Assembly (NCBI RefSeq): GCF_010092445.1
Contig: NZ_CP048031.1
Location: 3,658,001-3,722,000 of the forward strand
Reading direction: 5' to 3'
From: Shewanella sp. Arc9-LZ
GTDB lineage: Bacteria; Pseudomonadota; Gammaproteobacteria; Enterobacterales; Shewanellaceae
DNA length: 64,000 nucleotides
How positions within the stretch are numbered: the stretch's first letter is position 1; each line of letters opens with the position of its first letter. The notes under the pieces were generated by a model. The model was not told the DNA's origin, did not search any database, and saw only the letters and a list, made by a program, of their open reading frames with translations. The position numbers and the translations under genes are program-made. Positions 9,649-19,161 of this stretch are shown here, one piece after another.

Positions 9649-10596
9649 TTATTTTAATACTAAACTATTGGCTATCCTGTCTAACGTTTCAGAAGGCACC
9701 TTACCGATAGCTACAACCTCAAGCGTACCCACTTTAACAACTACCATAGATAAACCATTACGAATAAGCAGCTCATTGGGCATCGGATTTTCTCCCGCTC
9801 GCGCGACATAAACAGAAATATTGGCTAATCCATCCGTTAACGCCACATATTCAACCGGCTCGTGAATACCTATCAAACGATGATGATCGCGAACAACCAC
9901 ATCAAATCCTTCTGGTAACCAAGTAAATTGCCAGTTTTTACCATCCGTGCGTTCCGCTTGGTTCATCACTGCTGGCCACTCTTGCTTTGCGGCTTCAATT
10001 AAAATGTTCGCAGGTTCGGTTAACTCAATCAGCTCAATGACCATGGTTTGTTCAAGTAATTGTTTTTCTTTATTGAGGGAGTCAAAACGTAATGGCAAAT
10101 AAGTGTCCATATCAATCCACACTTGAGCATCATAACGATTGTCATCATTGGCGAGTAAACGGATCATTTGTCCAGGACGTCCAGCAATACGCCCTCGACC
10201 ACCAATAACAAATTGATAGCCTTTTTCAAGCTGGCTTAAATCTCCCGCTAAAGCTGCTGGCCAAATTCCCTGAATACGAGGCGCTACCACACTGTAAGCC
10301 GGTTGGTCATGTTCTATAAACGTAACCGTATTACCCACTCGCACTGCATTTTTCGGCGGACCATTAAGGTATTCAAGTAAAGCGACTTCTTTATTATCGA
10401 CAATGCCATGAATGTAAACAAGCGGACGGATATGGTCGGCTTGTAGCTGAATAATAGAGGTTTTGTATTGTTTATCGTGCATTGCTTGGCTCATATTCTT
10501 AAGCCAAGCTTTAGCAGATAAATCTTCTTCAGCGTGTGTTGGAAAGGTTAACACTAACAGTGCTAGCAGGATAAGGCGCAAGCTAACTCCTAACAT
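9649..10596 (-). CDS. rseB: sigma-E factor regulatory protein RseB
   Basis: RseB is periplasmic; it binds the periplasmic part of RseA and shields it from DegS, and is released by mislocalised lipopolysaccharide and outer-membrane stress. An N-terminal signal peptide is clear (LRLILLALLVLTFPTHAEE, cleavage after THA). The remaining 290 or so residues form the two MucB/RseB domains, the first of lipid-binding LolA-like fold (SQAMHDKQYKTSIIQL, GRIAGRPGQMIRLLANDDNRY), the second ending VVKVGTLEVVAIGKVP. Length matches the family. The gene follows rseA by 25 bases. Confidence 0.95.
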   Translation of the reverse strand: MLGVSLRLILLALLVLTFPTHAEEDLSAKAWLKNMSQAMHDKQYKTSIIQLQADHIRPLVYIHGIVDNKEVALLEYLNGPPKNAVRVGNTVTFIEHDQPAYSVVAPRIQGIWPAALAGDLSQLEKGYQFVIGGRGRIAGRPGQMIRLLANDDNRYDAQVWIDMDTYLPLRFDSLNKEKQLLEQTMVIELIELTEPANILIEAAKQEWPAVMNQAERTDGKNWQFTWLPEGFDVVVRDHHRLIGIHEPVEYVALTDGLANISVYVARAGENPMPNELLIRNGLSMVVVKVGTLEVVAIGKVPSETLDRIANSLVLK

Positions 10597-10621
10597 GGTA
10601 AGACAAGGTTCTGCCGGCGGA

Positions 10622-11239
10622 TTATGGATTTACCGCGGCATCTTGCACGCTATTATCATCAACAGCAACACCTGGATTCAAGCGTTGTTGTAACATGTGA
10701 TCTTGGATATAAGCATTAATACGGCGACGCTGTTCTATAACTTGCTCATTAGAATAGCTTTGTTGATTTTGTACCGCACCAGTCTGATAGCTTACCGGTG
10801 ACACACTCCCCACTAAAGGACGAGTCATTAATACCGGTAACGGTGACTCTGCATCACTGGTTTGGTTATAATTTTGCACCCCAACAATGGCCACCATAGC
10901 AACTGTTGCTGCAATAGCATATTGGCCAAACTGTTTGAAAAATGGCACCACGTTTGAACCCACTGCAACTTGCTGTGGAGTGCTAATTGGCTCGACTAAT
11001 TCACTTTGCTTGACTTGAGGCATAATAATTGTCGGTTCAAGCTCAATTGCTGCAGTGATGCTAGCAAAAAGGTCTAAGTCAATGGCTGTCGGCAACTCGC
11101 CGCGCATTGCATCGCCTATCATGTGATAGCGTTGCCATTCATCATGTGAATCAACGTCGGCAGAAAGCTGCGCCAATGTTTTATCATCGGCTTCACCATC
11201 AACTGCTGCAGATACCCACTCTTGACTTGATTTAAGCAT
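10622..11239 (-). CDS. rseA: anti-sigma-E factor RseA
   Basis: RseA is a single-pass inner-membrane protein that holds RpoE at the membrane until DegS and RseP cleave it. The cytoplasmic anti-sigma domain is at the N-terminus (QEWVSAAVDGEAD, WQRYHMIGDAMRGE). One membrane segment (FGQYAIAATVAMVAIVGVQ) is near residues 95-115, followed by a periplasmic tail with YSNEQVIEQRRRINAYIQDH. Its C-terminus is NP, unlike the YVF-type tail that binds the DegS PDZ in other systems of outer-membrane proteins, as expected for a substrate. It lies 26 bases downstream of rpoE. Confidence 0.95.
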   Translation of the reverse strand: MLKSSQEWVSAAVDGEADDKTLAQLSADVDSHDEWQRYHMIGDAMRGELPTAIDLDLFASITAAIELEPTIIMPQVKQSELVEPISTPQQVAVGSNVVPFFKQFGQYAIAATVAMVAIVGVQNYNQTSDAESPLPVLMTRPLVGSVSPVSYQTGAVQNQQSYSNEQVIEQRRRINAYIQDHMLQQRLNPGVAVDDNSVQDAAVNP

Positions 11240-11265
11240 TATTCACCTATCTAAGGTTAAGGCTG

Positions 11266-11844
11266 TTACTTTTCCAGCAAAGGCTGGAGCTGTTTGTCGA
11301 TTGCTTCTCGAGCACGAAAGATACGCGATCTTACCGTGCCAACAGGGCAATCCATTATATTAGCAATATCTTCATAACTCATTCCTTCTAGCTCTCTGAG
11401 CGATATTGCCATTTTTAACTCTTCAGGCAGAGTGTCAAGCGTATCAAAAATCACTTTACTCATTTGATCTTTCATCAATAATCGCTCTGGTGATGCAAAC
11501 TCTTTTAACGCATCACTGCCTTCATAATATTCTGCATCTTCTATATCAACATCGTTTGCAGGTGCTCTGCGCCCTTGCGATGTAAGATGGTTTTTTGCGG
11601 TGTTTACCGCAATACGATACAACCAAGTATAAAATGCACTTTCACCACGAAAATTTGCTAACGCTCTATACGCTTTAATAAAGGCTTCTTGTGTCACATC
11701 CGCTACATCCGCTTGATTGCGTACATACCTAGAAATCAAACTCATCACTTTATTTTGATACTTCAGCACTAACAGGTTAAATGCATTTTTATCGCCTTGC
11801 TGTACTCGCTCAACTAATTGTTGATCACTATATTGTCCACTCAT
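11266..11844 (-). CDS. rpoE: RNA polymerase sigma-E factor
   Basis: This ECF sigma factor directs the extracytoplasmic stress response. At 192 residues it has the usual length. Region 2 is seen in VLKYQNKVMSLISRYV, ADVTQEAFIKAYRALANFRGESAFYTWLYRIAVNTAKN; region 4 in LPEELKMAISLRELEGMSYEDIANIMDCPVGTVRSRIFRAREAI (quoted in parts of the motif). It heads rpoE-rseA-rseB-rseC and is preceded by a good match to its own promoter at 11909-11935, indicating autoregulation. It is divergent from nadB, as in many gammaproteobacteria. Confidence 0.98.
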   Translation of the reverse strand: MSGQYSDQQLVERVQQGDKNAFNLLVLKYQNKVMSLISRYVRNQADVADVTQEAFIKAYRALANFRGESAFYTWLYRIAVNTAKNHLTSQGRRAPANDVDIEDAEYYEGSDALKEFASPERLLMKDQMSKVIFDTLDTLPEELKMAISLRELEGMSYEDIANIMDCPVGTVRSRIFRAREAIDKQLQPLLEK

Positions 11845-11908
11845 CCGAGCCGACTACTCCTAAATCTGTAATACTGATTTCTCAGTCGCTCGAATCCTGT
11901 TCATATAA

Positions 11909-11935
11909 GTAGACCTACTGATATGAAGAAAGTTC
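11909..11935 (-). promoter_or_regulatory. sigma-E-type promoter of rpoE
   Basis: On the minus strand GAACTT (11935-11930), a 16-base spacer and TCTAC (11913-11909) match the sigma-E consensus (GGAACTT, 15-17 bases, TCTRA/TCNAA) closely. It sits 65 bases upstream of the rpoE ATG. This implies the usual positive autoregulation. Confidence 0.75.
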
Positions 11936-12078
11936 GATATTGAATTAAAAAAAATTAATTTATTTTACATATAAACAAAATATCTAAGCAAAATCACAAT
12001 AAAATACGCTGTAAAAGTACCCTGTCGTAGTAATTTGATTTACTATGATCAAACCACATAGCCACACCATGATACCTG

Positions 12079-13695
12079 ATGAAACAAGCAGTTGAACACC
12101 AATCTGACATTTTGGTCATCGGCAGCGGTGCTGCAGGACTAACTTTAGCACTACATCTTGCTGAAAAATCAAAAGTAATTCTTCTTTCTAAAGGCCCATT
12201 ATCAGAAGGGTCAACATTATACGCTCAAGGTGGAATCGCCTCTGTTTTCGATGAAGGCGACACAATTGAGTCCCACGTCAACGATACCTTAATCGCTGGC
12301 GCCGGATTATGCGATAAATCAGTTGTGACCTACACCGCAGAAAATGCCAAAAGTGCAATGCAATGGTTAATTAATTGTGGCGTGGCATTTGATAAAGAAG
12401 AAACCTTAGCTGGAGTCGATAATAGTACAGCCCCCTACCACCTAACCCGTGAAGGTGGACATAGCCATCGTCGTATTCTGCATTCTGCCGATGCTACCGG
12501 TAAAGCGGTACAAACTACATTACAAGAACGTGCAATCGCTCACCCAAACATACAAGTGCTTGAACGTTACAATGCGATTGATTTAATCACCACGCGTAAA
12601 TTGCATCGACCGGGTAACCGCGTGCTTGGTGCTTATGTGTGGAATCGCGATGAGGAACATGTAGAAACCGTCAGAGCCAAATTTGTTGCGTTAGCAACTG
12701 GCGGCAGCTCAAAAGTGTACCAATACACCTCGAATCCTGATATTGCCAGTGGCGATGGTATTGCAATGGCATGGCGCGCAGGTTGTCGAATTGCCAATAT
12801 GGAATTTAATCAATTCCATCCAACGTGTTTATTTCACCCTAATGCCAGAAACTTCTTATTAACGGAAGCATTACGCGGTGAAGGAGCTTATTTACGTCGT
12901 CCTGATGGCAGCCGTTTTATGCCCGATTTCGACGAAAGAGCTGAACTCGCTCCTCGCGATATTGTTGCTCGCGCCATTGATTATGAAATGAAACGTTTAG
13001 GTGTTGATTGTGTGTATTTAGATATCAGCCATAAACCTGCTGACTTTATCATTAAACACTTTCCAACCATTTATCAACGTTGTCTTGAATTGGGTATTGA
13101 TATCACCAAAGACCCAATTCCAGCGGTTCCAGCGGCACACTATACATGTGGTGGTGTGATGACTGACCTTCATGGTCAAACCGATATTAATGGCTTATAT
13201 GCTATTGGCGAAGTGGCTTACACAGGCTTACATGGCGCTAATAGACTGGCGAGCAATTCACTACTGGAGTGTTTAGTCTTTGCCCGTGCGGCCTCACAAG
13301 ATATTGAAGGTTTGTTGCATAAAATACCGATGCCTTGCCCAATACCTTTATGGGACGAGAGCAAAGTAACTAACTCTGATGAAGAAGTCGTTATTGCCCA
13401 TAATTGGCACGAACTGCGCCTATTTATGTGGGATTACGTCGGTATTGTCAGAACAGATAAACGATTAGAACGAGCACTACGAAGATGTTTGATGCTTCAA
13501 CAAGAGATTGAAGAGTACTATTCAAACTTCCGTGTCAGTAACAATTTATTAGAGCTGCGTAATTTGGTGCAAGTTGCAGAATTAATTATTCGATGTGCAA
13601 TGGAACGTAAAGAAAGTCGAGGCCTTCATTATAATATTGATTATCCTGAACAAATCGACAATCCTAAACCAACCATTTTACAACCGAGCAGTTAA
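12079..13695 (+). CDS. nadB: L-aspartate oxidase
   Basis: NadB is the FAD enzyme that oxidises L-aspartate to iminoaspartate, the first step of de novo NAD synthesis (NadA follows, encoded elsewhere). The FAD site [11 protein letters not shown] is at the N-terminus; the [17 protein letters not shown] region, [20 protein letters not shown] and the [18 protein letters not shown] box are family marks shared with fumarate reductase flavoproteins. Length 538 is typical. A short dyad TTTGAT/ATCAAA at 12034-12053 lies just upstream and may be regulatory. It is divergent from rpoE. Confidence 0.97.
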   Translation: MKQAVEHQSDILVIGSGAAGLTLALHLAEKSKVILLSKGPLSEGSTLYAQGGIASVFDEGDTIESHVNDTLIAGAGLCDKSVVTYTAENAKSAMQWLINCGVAFDKEETLAGVDNSTAPYHLTREGGHSHRRILHSADATGKAVQTTLQERAIAHPNIQVLERYNAIDLITTRKLHRPGNRVLGAYVWNRDEEHVETVRAKFVALATGGSSKVYQYTSNPDIASGDGIAMAWRAGCRIANMEFNQFHPTCLFHPNARNFLLTEALRGEGAYLRRPDGSRFMPDFDERAELAPRDIVARAIDYEMKRLGVDCVYLDISHKPADFIIKHFPTIYQRCLELGIDITKDPIPAVPAAHYTCGGVMTDLHGQTDINGLYAIGEVAYTGLHGANRLASNSLLECLVFARAASQDIEGLLHKIPMPCPIPLWDESKVTNSDEEVVIAHNWHELRLFMWDYVGIVRTDKRLERALRRCLMLQQEIEEYYSNFRVSNNLLELRNLVQVAELIIRCAMERKESRGLHYNIDYPEQIDNPKPTILQPSS

Positions 13696-13725
13696 ACGCT
13701 GTCAACGTCACTCAACTTCACATCA

Positions 13726-14199
13726 TTAATGGCTTAATAATAGACGACACAGATTACGATATGCTGTGTCGTCTAACATATCACTCCATACCAGCAATAC
13801 TCTGTTCTCGCCCGTTTGAAGATGTTGTAAATAAATAATGCACATTAATGGACTAATAAACGGTTTTTTAGTGAGTGTTATTTTATTGAGACTTCCATTT
13901 TCACCTTGCAATAATGTACCAGCCCCCTTGTCACCTAAAGTAAGCAAACAACGCCAACTAGATACTCTGCGCCAGCTGTAAAAAAAAATGAAGATAATGG
14001 TAACGAATAACAACATTTGAATGGCGTGGTATATCAAGGAAGGATAATAAGGCCAAGCTAAAAAGCTCGTTAATACAACAGCAAACGATACCACTAAGGC
14101 ACCACGCTGCAAAAATGAAGCACTCAATGCAAATTGTTGCATATGAGTGCTAGTACTGACCAATACATCAACAGGCGGGTTAAGGTGCTGCTCTTCCAC
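13726..14199 (-). CDS. ygfX: YgfX/CptA-family membrane protein
   Basis: This protein of 157 residues pairs with SdhE as in E. coli ygfXY. It has two adjacent membrane helices (GALVVSFAVVLTSFLAWPYY and AIQMLLFVTIIFIFFYSW), then a soluble tail whose end, LVWSDMLDDTAYRNLCRLLL, matches the YgfX C-terminal pattern. E. coli YgfX was described as a toxin affecting cytoskeletal proteins, and also as linked to flavinylation and prodigiosin control; the role here is unknown. The start is a GTG at 14199 inside the end of sdhE (20-base overlap); an ATG at 14142 is an alternative. Confidence 0.75.
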   Translation of the reverse strand: MEEQHLNPPVDVLVSTSTHMQQFALSASFLQRGALVVSFAVVLTSFLAWPYYPSLIYHAIQMLLFVTIIFIFFYSWRRVSSWRCLLTLGDKGAGTLLQGENGSLNKITLTKKPFISPLMCIIYLQHLQTGENRVLLVWSDMLDDTAYRNLCRLLLSH

Positions 14200-14431
14200 G
14201 GACTTTGACTATCATATTGGCGAACAATGGATCTGAACATTGTTCATGGCCCATAAACCAAGCAAATAACTCCGGATCTTCACACTCCAATAAACGAATA
14301 AAAGTGTTTTTATCATCATCGCTCATGGCTTCGTATTGGGCTTCGACAAAGGGTTGAAACAATATATCTAATTCTAACATTCCGCGACGGCATGCCCAGC
14401 GTACACGAGCTATATTCATTAATTCCAACAC
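14180..14431 (-). CDS. sdhE: succinate dehydrogenase assembly factor SdhE
   Basis: SdhE helps covalent attachment of FAD to SdhA and FrdA. The hallmark RGMLE motif (RGMxE) is at residues 16-20 after ARVRWACR, followed by MSDDDKNTFIRLLECEDPELFAWFMGHE, a strong family match. The 83-residue start is a GTG at 14431 with AGGAG four bases upstream; an ATG at 14419 is less well placed. It overlaps ygfX and lies 26 bases after nhaR, so the three may be cotranscribed. Confidence 0.93.
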   Translation of the reverse strand: MLELMNIARVRWACRRGMLELDILFQPFVEAQYEAMSDDDKNTFIRLLECEDPELFAWFMGHEQCSDPLFANMIVKVRGRAAP

Positions 14432-14457
14432 AAATCTCCTGATGTCTATATCACAAG

Positions 14458-15390
14458 CTAGCTTATACGGTTTTCAAAATCTTGTACTTGTAGATCTCGT
14501 CCTGCAAATAAATCACTAAAATCCGTTGCCAGTAATGATTTTACCGCCGGATGTTGGATCATTCGCTCAGCGAACATCACATGGTACTCTTCTTTAATAT
14601 CGGTGGTTTCACCAAGTAACACCATACCTTGAGAGAGTATATCATGACGATAAATAGACGGTGCGACAAAAATTCCCTGATTAAAATAGCCGAATGCTTT
14701 CATCATTTCGGCATCGTCAAATTCACCCAAGATACTAACATTAAGACTTTTTTCAGCAAACCAACCGTGTAACTGTTGTCCTAATGATGTCCGCTTACCC
14801 GGTATGAGTAATTTACGCTGCTCAAGACAGGCAGGAAAAGGGACTGGAATCGCTTCAGCCGAGAAGAAACTGACACCACATTCACCAAGCTTTTTCGATA
14901 AAATTTCAGGGAATTTTAACGAGCCGCCAGCGCAATCAGATAAAATCATGTCAAGCTTATGCTCACGTAAACGCTCAATAAGGCTATCGTGGGTTGATTC
15001 ATAACACGCCAAATGAACCGAACCATCATCTGGAATAACAGTTAACAACACTCTACTCACTAAAGCTTTAGATAAAGCATCGGCAATACCTACCTCAAAC
15101 AGCAGTGAATCATCTTTTTGATAATTAAGTATATCGAGCATTTCATAGCTCAAGCTAAACATTTTATCGGCATAACGAAATACTAATTCGCCCAACTCTG
15201 TAGCAACTAAGTTACGACCGACACGCTTAAATAACGTGCCTTTTAATCGCTCTTCTAATGCACGAATTTGCCCCGTTATGGTTTGCGGGGCCAAACACAA
15301 TGCTTCAGCCGCTTTAGTCACTGAGCCTTTTTTTTGTACCATCCAAAAATAATATAAATGGTTATAATTTAAATGCTGCATATCAATCAT
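14458..15390 (-). CDS. nhaR: LysR-family Na+/H+ antiporter activator NhaR
   Basis: NhaR is the Na+-responsive activator of nhaA. The N-terminal winged helix is seen in NYNHLYYFWMVQKKGSVTKAAEAL and CLAPQTITGQIRALEERL, which match E. coli NhaR almost word for word, as do LGELVFRYADKMFSLSYEML, HKLDMILSDC and AERMIQHPAVKSL. Length 310 fits. nhaA lies about 560 bases upstream on the same strand, separated by a terminator, so NhaR has its own promoter in the 15391-15525 gap. The start is at ATG 15390; an ATG three codons on is possible. Confidence 0.93.
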   Translation of the reverse strand: MIDMQHLNYNHLYYFWMVQKKGSVTKAAEALCLAPQTITGQIRALEERLKGTLFKRVGRNLVATELGELVFRYADKMFSLSYEMLDILNYQKDDSLLFEVGIADALSKALVSRVLLTVIPDDGSVHLACYESTHDSLIERLREHKLDMILSDCAGGSLKFPEILSKKLGECGVSFFSAEAIPVPFPACLEQRKLLIPGKRTSLGQQLHGWFAEKSLNVSILGEFDDAEMMKAFGYFNQGIFVAPSIYRHDILSQGMVLLGETTDIKEEYHVMFAERMIQHPAVKSLLATDFSDLFAGRDLQVQDFENRIS

Positions 15391-15525
15391 TAACCTAACA
15401 AAATTTACTCACACTACTATAGCAAATAAACCGCTACTTCTATTGCTCATTAATCTATACCAATCAACGACAATATTAGTTCACCATAGATAGTTCACCA
15501 TATTGATTAGCCAAGATTAGTCATA

Positions 15526-15552
15526 AAAAAACGCAGCCAAATGGCTGCGTTA
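15526..15552 (-). terminator. rho-independent terminator of the nhaA unit
   Basis: On the minus strand AACGCAGCC / GGCTGCGTT with an ATTT loop is followed by seven T. It lies 14 bases past the stop of the small exported protein gene, ending the nhaA transcript. Confidence 0.9.
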
Positions 15553-15565
15553 AGTAAAGACGTAG

Positions 15566-15952
15566 TTACTGACTCCGTCGGCAATCCATCAAACTAGTGA
15601 TCACTGACTCAAGCTCATCACTGTTATTGACATTGTTCAACGACACCTGCTCTGTGAGTGCTGATACAATTTCAGATTTCACCGGTATATGACTAGCGCA
15701 ATAATTCAAATTCGCCGATTGATAACGTTTACCTGCTCGGTATTTTAGTGCTCTTGACTCGTAATCGTTAGGATCTATTCTTTTCTTTGCCAAATCATCA
15801 CGATACATTAGTGCACCATCTACCACACCTTCTAGATAACTTTGGCAAGTCGGTGAATCAGATGATTCTAAGCAAACATTAAATGATTCAGCCGATACAG
15901 GAATAACAAAACTGGTCAGTAGTATTCCAAAGGTTAATTTATTCAATTTCAT
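15566..15952 (-). CDS. small exported protein, Rap1a/Tai-like pattern
   Basis: This 128-residue protein has a signal peptide ([23 protein letters not shown]). The mature part holds spaced cysteines in a layout like Rap1a/Tai-family proteins: [20 protein letters not shown], then YCASHIPV and a C-terminal LMDCRRS. Two disulfides in the periplasm are likely. It starts on the nhaA stop (ATGA overlap), so it is made with the antiporter, which suggests a role in the same stress or simple co-expression. Rap1a/Tai proteins are best known as type VI effector immunity proteins, but no effector is nearby. The function is unknown. Confidence 0.7.
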   Translation of the reverse strand: MKLNKLTFGILLTSFVIPVSAESFNVCLESSDSPTCQSYLEGVVDGALMYRDDLAKKRIDPNDYESRALKYRAGKRYQSANLNYCASHIPVKSEIVSALTEQVSLNNVNNSDELESVITSLMDCRRSQ

Positions 15953-17124
15953 GATTTTACTCCATTTTCAGGCAGTACCTTGGCCAACCAAAAGTAGCCA
16001 ATCACAGCCGCAAATAACGATCCTGTTAAAATACCTAGTCTTGCATAATCACCAAATGCAGCGGGTGAGTTCTCAAATGCTAACGAAGCAATAAACACCG
16101 ACATGGTAAAGCCGATACCACACATAACAGCAACCGGTATGATATGCCTCCAACCAATACCTGGTGGTAGTTCAGCTAACTTAAGTTTTACTGCTAAATA
16201 ACTAAATAACAGCACCCCGATCGGCTTACCCAACAACAGACCCATGATGATACCTAGGGTGATAGGTTCAGCAAATGTATCAAATGACATATTAGTTAAT
16301 GACAGACCAGCGTTGGCAAAAGCAAATACCGGCAGGATCATAAAGGTGCTCCAAGGGTGCAACTTATGCTCTAAATGCTCAGATGGCGAGGAACCATCTT
16401 TTGCTCTAAGTGGAATACAAAATGCAATAATCACTCCGGCCAATGTCGCATGTACTCCAGACTTCAATACTGCAACCCAAAGAATAAAACCGAGTAAACC
16501 GTAAGGCAGAATTGAACTGACTCCTTTCCTGTTCAGTGCGACCATCAGCACGATCGATACCGCGGCAATAACCAAACTAAGCATTGATAAATCAGTGCTG
16601 TAAAACAGAGCAATAATAACAATGACTCCTAGATCGTCAATAATTGCCAGTGCTAACAAAAACACTTTTAACGCCACGGGCACACGACTACCGAGCAGTG
16701 CCATAATACCTAGCGCAAAGGCGATATCAGTAGCAGCAGGAATAGCCCATCCGATCTGAGTTTCTGGGTTTGAGTAATTAAATGCTAAGTAAAATAATGC
16801 CGGAAACACCATGCCACCAATCGCAGCAAAGCTGGGCAATGATGCCTTAGCTACGCTCGATAGCGCACCTTCAAGTAATTCACGCTTTACTTCTAAACCG
16901 ATTAATAAAAAGAATAATGCCATCAAGCCATCATTGATCCACAGTAAAAGCGGCTTATCGATATCAAGATCACCTACTCTAAGCTGCACTTCGGTGCCTA
17001 AGAAATCTTGATATACACCCGCTAACGGTGAATTGGCTAAAATCATCGCCAATGCGACGGCAACGATTAATAAAATGCCACCCGCAGACTCTTGGCTTAA
17101 GAAGTTCTTAATTGCTCGTTCCAT
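15949..17124 (-). CDS. nhaA: Na+/H+ antiporter NhaA
   Basis: NhaA exchanges two protons for one sodium ion across the inner membrane for pH and salt homeostasis. At 391 residues it has the usual size. The paired transport aspartates are in [18 protein letters not shown], the N-terminal motif [25 protein letters not shown] is typical, and [14 protein letters not shown] and [13 protein letters not shown] are further conserved boxes. About 11-12 membrane helices are expected. It is followed without gap by the small exported protein; nhaR lies downstream. Confidence 0.97.
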   Translation of the reverse strand: MERAIKNFLSQESAGGILLIVAVALAMILANSPLAGVYQDFLGTEVQLRVGDLDIDKPLLLWINDGLMALFFLLIGLEVKRELLEGALSSVAKASLPSFAAIGGMVFPALFYLAFNYSNPETQIGWAIPAATDIAFALGIMALLGSRVPVALKVFLLALAIIDDLGVIVIIALFYSTDLSMLSLVIAAVSIVLMVALNRKGVSSILPYGLLGFILWVAVLKSGVHATLAGVIIAFCIPLRAKDGSSPSEHLEHKLHPWSTFMILPVFAFANAGLSLTNMSFDTFAEPITLGIIMGLLLGKPIGVLLFSYLAVKLKLAELPPGIGWRHIIPVAVMCGIGFTMSVFIASLAFENSPAAFGDYARLGILTGSLFAAVIGYFWLAKVLPENGVKS

Positions 17125-17340
17125 ATAACACTCCTAAAAAAACAATGGGATCAGTCTATCTGATATGTTCAAACAATAATAATCGATTGTTTCTTGATGT
17201 TAACTCGGCTTAACCGAGGTGTCGATCGTAAAGTTAGCTCTAAAAGTAAAAATAATTAATTGAACCTGCATTTCATTTGGCAATGATTTGCCGGCCTTGA
17301 TTAGGTATAATCGATAAAAGCAACAAAGGAATTGGGACCA

Positions 17341-18192
17341 ATGAAACAGTATTTAGACCTGTGTAAACGCATTGTCGAAGAAGGCGAATGGGTTAATAAT
17401 GCACGAACAAACAAAAAGTGCCTAACTGTCATTAATGCCGACTTAGTTTATGATGTTGGTAACAATCAATTCCCTTTGGTGACCACACGTAAAAGCTTCT
17501 GGAAGTCTGCCATAGCGGAGATCCTCGGTTATTTACGTGGCTACCAAAATGCGGCCGATTTTAGGGCATTAGGCACTAAAACATGGGACGCTAACGCCAA
17601 TGAAAACCAAGCATGGCTAGATAACCCAAACCGTAAAGGGCCCGATGATATGGGACTGATATACGGAGCGTTAGGGCGTGCATTTCCAAAGCCTGATGGT
17701 GGTCATGTCGATTTACTGCAACAAATCGTCGATGATCTCAGTAATGGTATAGATAATCGTGGTGAAATTTTAACCTTCTTGCACCCTGGCGCATTTGACT
17801 TAGGCTGCTTACGACCATGTATGTACGAGCACCATTTTTCATTACTCGGTGATACTTTATACCTTAACAGCACACAACGCAGTTGTGATGTCCCATTAGG
17901 GTTAAACTTTAATATGGTACAAGTATATGTATTGCTTGCGTTAATGGCTCAGATTACTGGCCATAAACCGGGTAAGGCATACCATAAGATAGTCAATGCT
18001 CATATTTACGAAGATCAACTCGAACCAATGCGAGATGTTCAGCTCGCGCGTGAACCCTTTGCATCGCCTAAGTTAATCATCAATCCAAAGATTAAAACCC
18101 TAAAAGACATCGAAACCTGGGTAACCTTGGATGACTTTAGCGTTGAAGACTATCAACATCACGATGCGATTAAGTATCCTTTCGCAGTGTAA
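17341..18192 (+). CDS. thyA: thymidylate synthase
   Basis: ThyA methylates dUMP to dTMP using methylenetetrahydrofolate. The 283-residue sequence is of the Vibrio/Shewanella type: [24 protein letters not shown] at the N-terminal side, catalytic cysteine in [36 protein letters not shown] with the dUMP-binding Arg/Ser/Asp/Asn, and [14 protein letters not shown] start at ATG 17341; an in-frame TTG three codons earlier overlaps the AAAGGAA ribosome site. A TATAAT -10 box is at 17306-17311. In E. coli lgt lies directly before thyA; here it is absent and nhaA is divergent. Confidence 0.96.
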   Translation: MKQYLDLCKRIVEEGEWVNNARTNKKCLTVINADLVYDVGNNQFPLVTTRKSFWKSAIAEILGYLRGYQNAADFRALGTKTWDANANENQAWLDNPNRKGPDDMGLIYGALGRAFPKPDGGHVDLLQQIVDDLSNGIDNRGEILTFLHPGAFDLGCLRPCMYEHHFSLLGDTLYLNSTQRSCDVPLGLNFNMVQVYVLLALMAQITGHKPGKAYHKIVNAHIYEDQLEPMRDVQLAREPFASPKLIINPKIKTLKDIETWVTLDDFSVEDYQHHDAIKYPFAV

Positions 18193-18209
18193 TAGCTGTT
18201 AGGTTAACT

Positions 18210-18249
18210 AAAAACGCCTTTGTTCAACTACTTGAACAAAGGCGTTTTT
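18210..18249. terminator. bidirectional rho-independent terminator
   Basis: A long stem (ACGCCTTTGTTCAA / TTGAACAAAGGCGT) flanked by A- and T-runs lies between the convergent thyA and TSUP genes and can stop both. Confidence 0.92.
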
Positions 18250-18273
18250 GTAATCATTTAGAACAATTTAGAA

Positions 18274-19074
18274 TTAACTTAATAGTAGTTTTAGCCCTAC
18301 CACAACAAGCAAACAAGCAAATATTTTTTTCAATACTGGTGTCGGCCAAGAACTCGCCGCTTTTACGCCAATAGGCGCACACAACATGGAACTAATGATA
18401 ATGCCGATTAATGCCGGCAAATAAATAAACCCGACCGAGCCTTCGGGTAAATTAGGTACATCGAAACCTGCGATAATATAACCAATGGTACCGGATACTG
18501 CGATAAGCATCCCGGTTGCCGACGAAAACCCAACAGCTTGACGCATTTGCAAACCGCAATAACTTAAAAATGGCACCAGCAGAACCCCGCCACCAATGCC
18601 CATTAAACCAGCAATTAACGCTATCGCTGTCGATATCACCAGTAACACGGCAAAATTTGGCATACTGCCACCCGTTTTGACTTTAAACGGAAATGCCATT
18701 TGTACAGCCATTAACACCACAAAAATAGCAAAAGCCTGTTGCAAATCATCTGATGCAATTTGCTCAGACACAAAAGCTGATGCTAACGACCCTATTACAA
18801 TACCCGGAAATATAGGCTTAAATAGCTCCCAAGGTATATTTCCACGTTTGTGATGCGCGGTGGCTGATGACATAGACGTTAAAATAATCGATGCCAGTGA
18901 CGTAGCGATAGCGACATGAGTAATTTGGGTTGAACTGATACCTACTGAAGGTAAAATATACAATAGCGCAGGTACGATAATTAACCCACCACCAATACCT
19001 AACAGCCCAGCCAAAAAACCCACGACAGAACCTAAAACAAGGCAAATTAAAAATACCTGCAGTAAACTATCCAC
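18274..19074 (-). CDS. TSUP (TauE/SafE) family permease
   Basis: This is an inner-membrane permease of the sulfite/sulfoacetate exporter (TauE/SafE) family. The internal duplication is visible: GFLAGLLGIGGGLIIVPALL near the N-terminus and GLMGIGGGVLLVPFLSY in the second half. About eight helices are predicted. I place the start at the GTG at 19074 (266 residues), which has AAGGA 7 bases upstream; the frame is open to an ATG at 19128 but the extra residues are charged and have no ribosome site. It lies 87 bases after ptsP and may be cotranscribed. The substrate is unknown. Confidence 0.85.
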   Translation of the reverse strand: MDSLLQVFLICLVLGSVVGFLAGLLGIGGGLIIVPALLYILPSVGISSTQITHVAIATSLASIILTSMSSATAHHKRGNIPWELFKPIFPGIVIGSLASAFVSEQIASDDLQQAFAIFVVLMAVQMAFPFKVKTGGSMPNFAVLLVISTAIALIAGLMGIGGGVLLVPFLSYCGLQMRQAVGFSSATGMLIAVSGTIGYIIAGFDVPNLPEGSVGFIYLPALIGIIISSMLCAPIGVKAASSWPTPVLKKIFACLLVVVGLKLLLS

Positions 19075-19161
19075 GATGACATCCTTAAAATGACGCTTGA
19101 TTATGTTACGAACCACTAGGAAAATCATTTAAGGTTTTCCGAAGCAGATTCAATCGTACTG

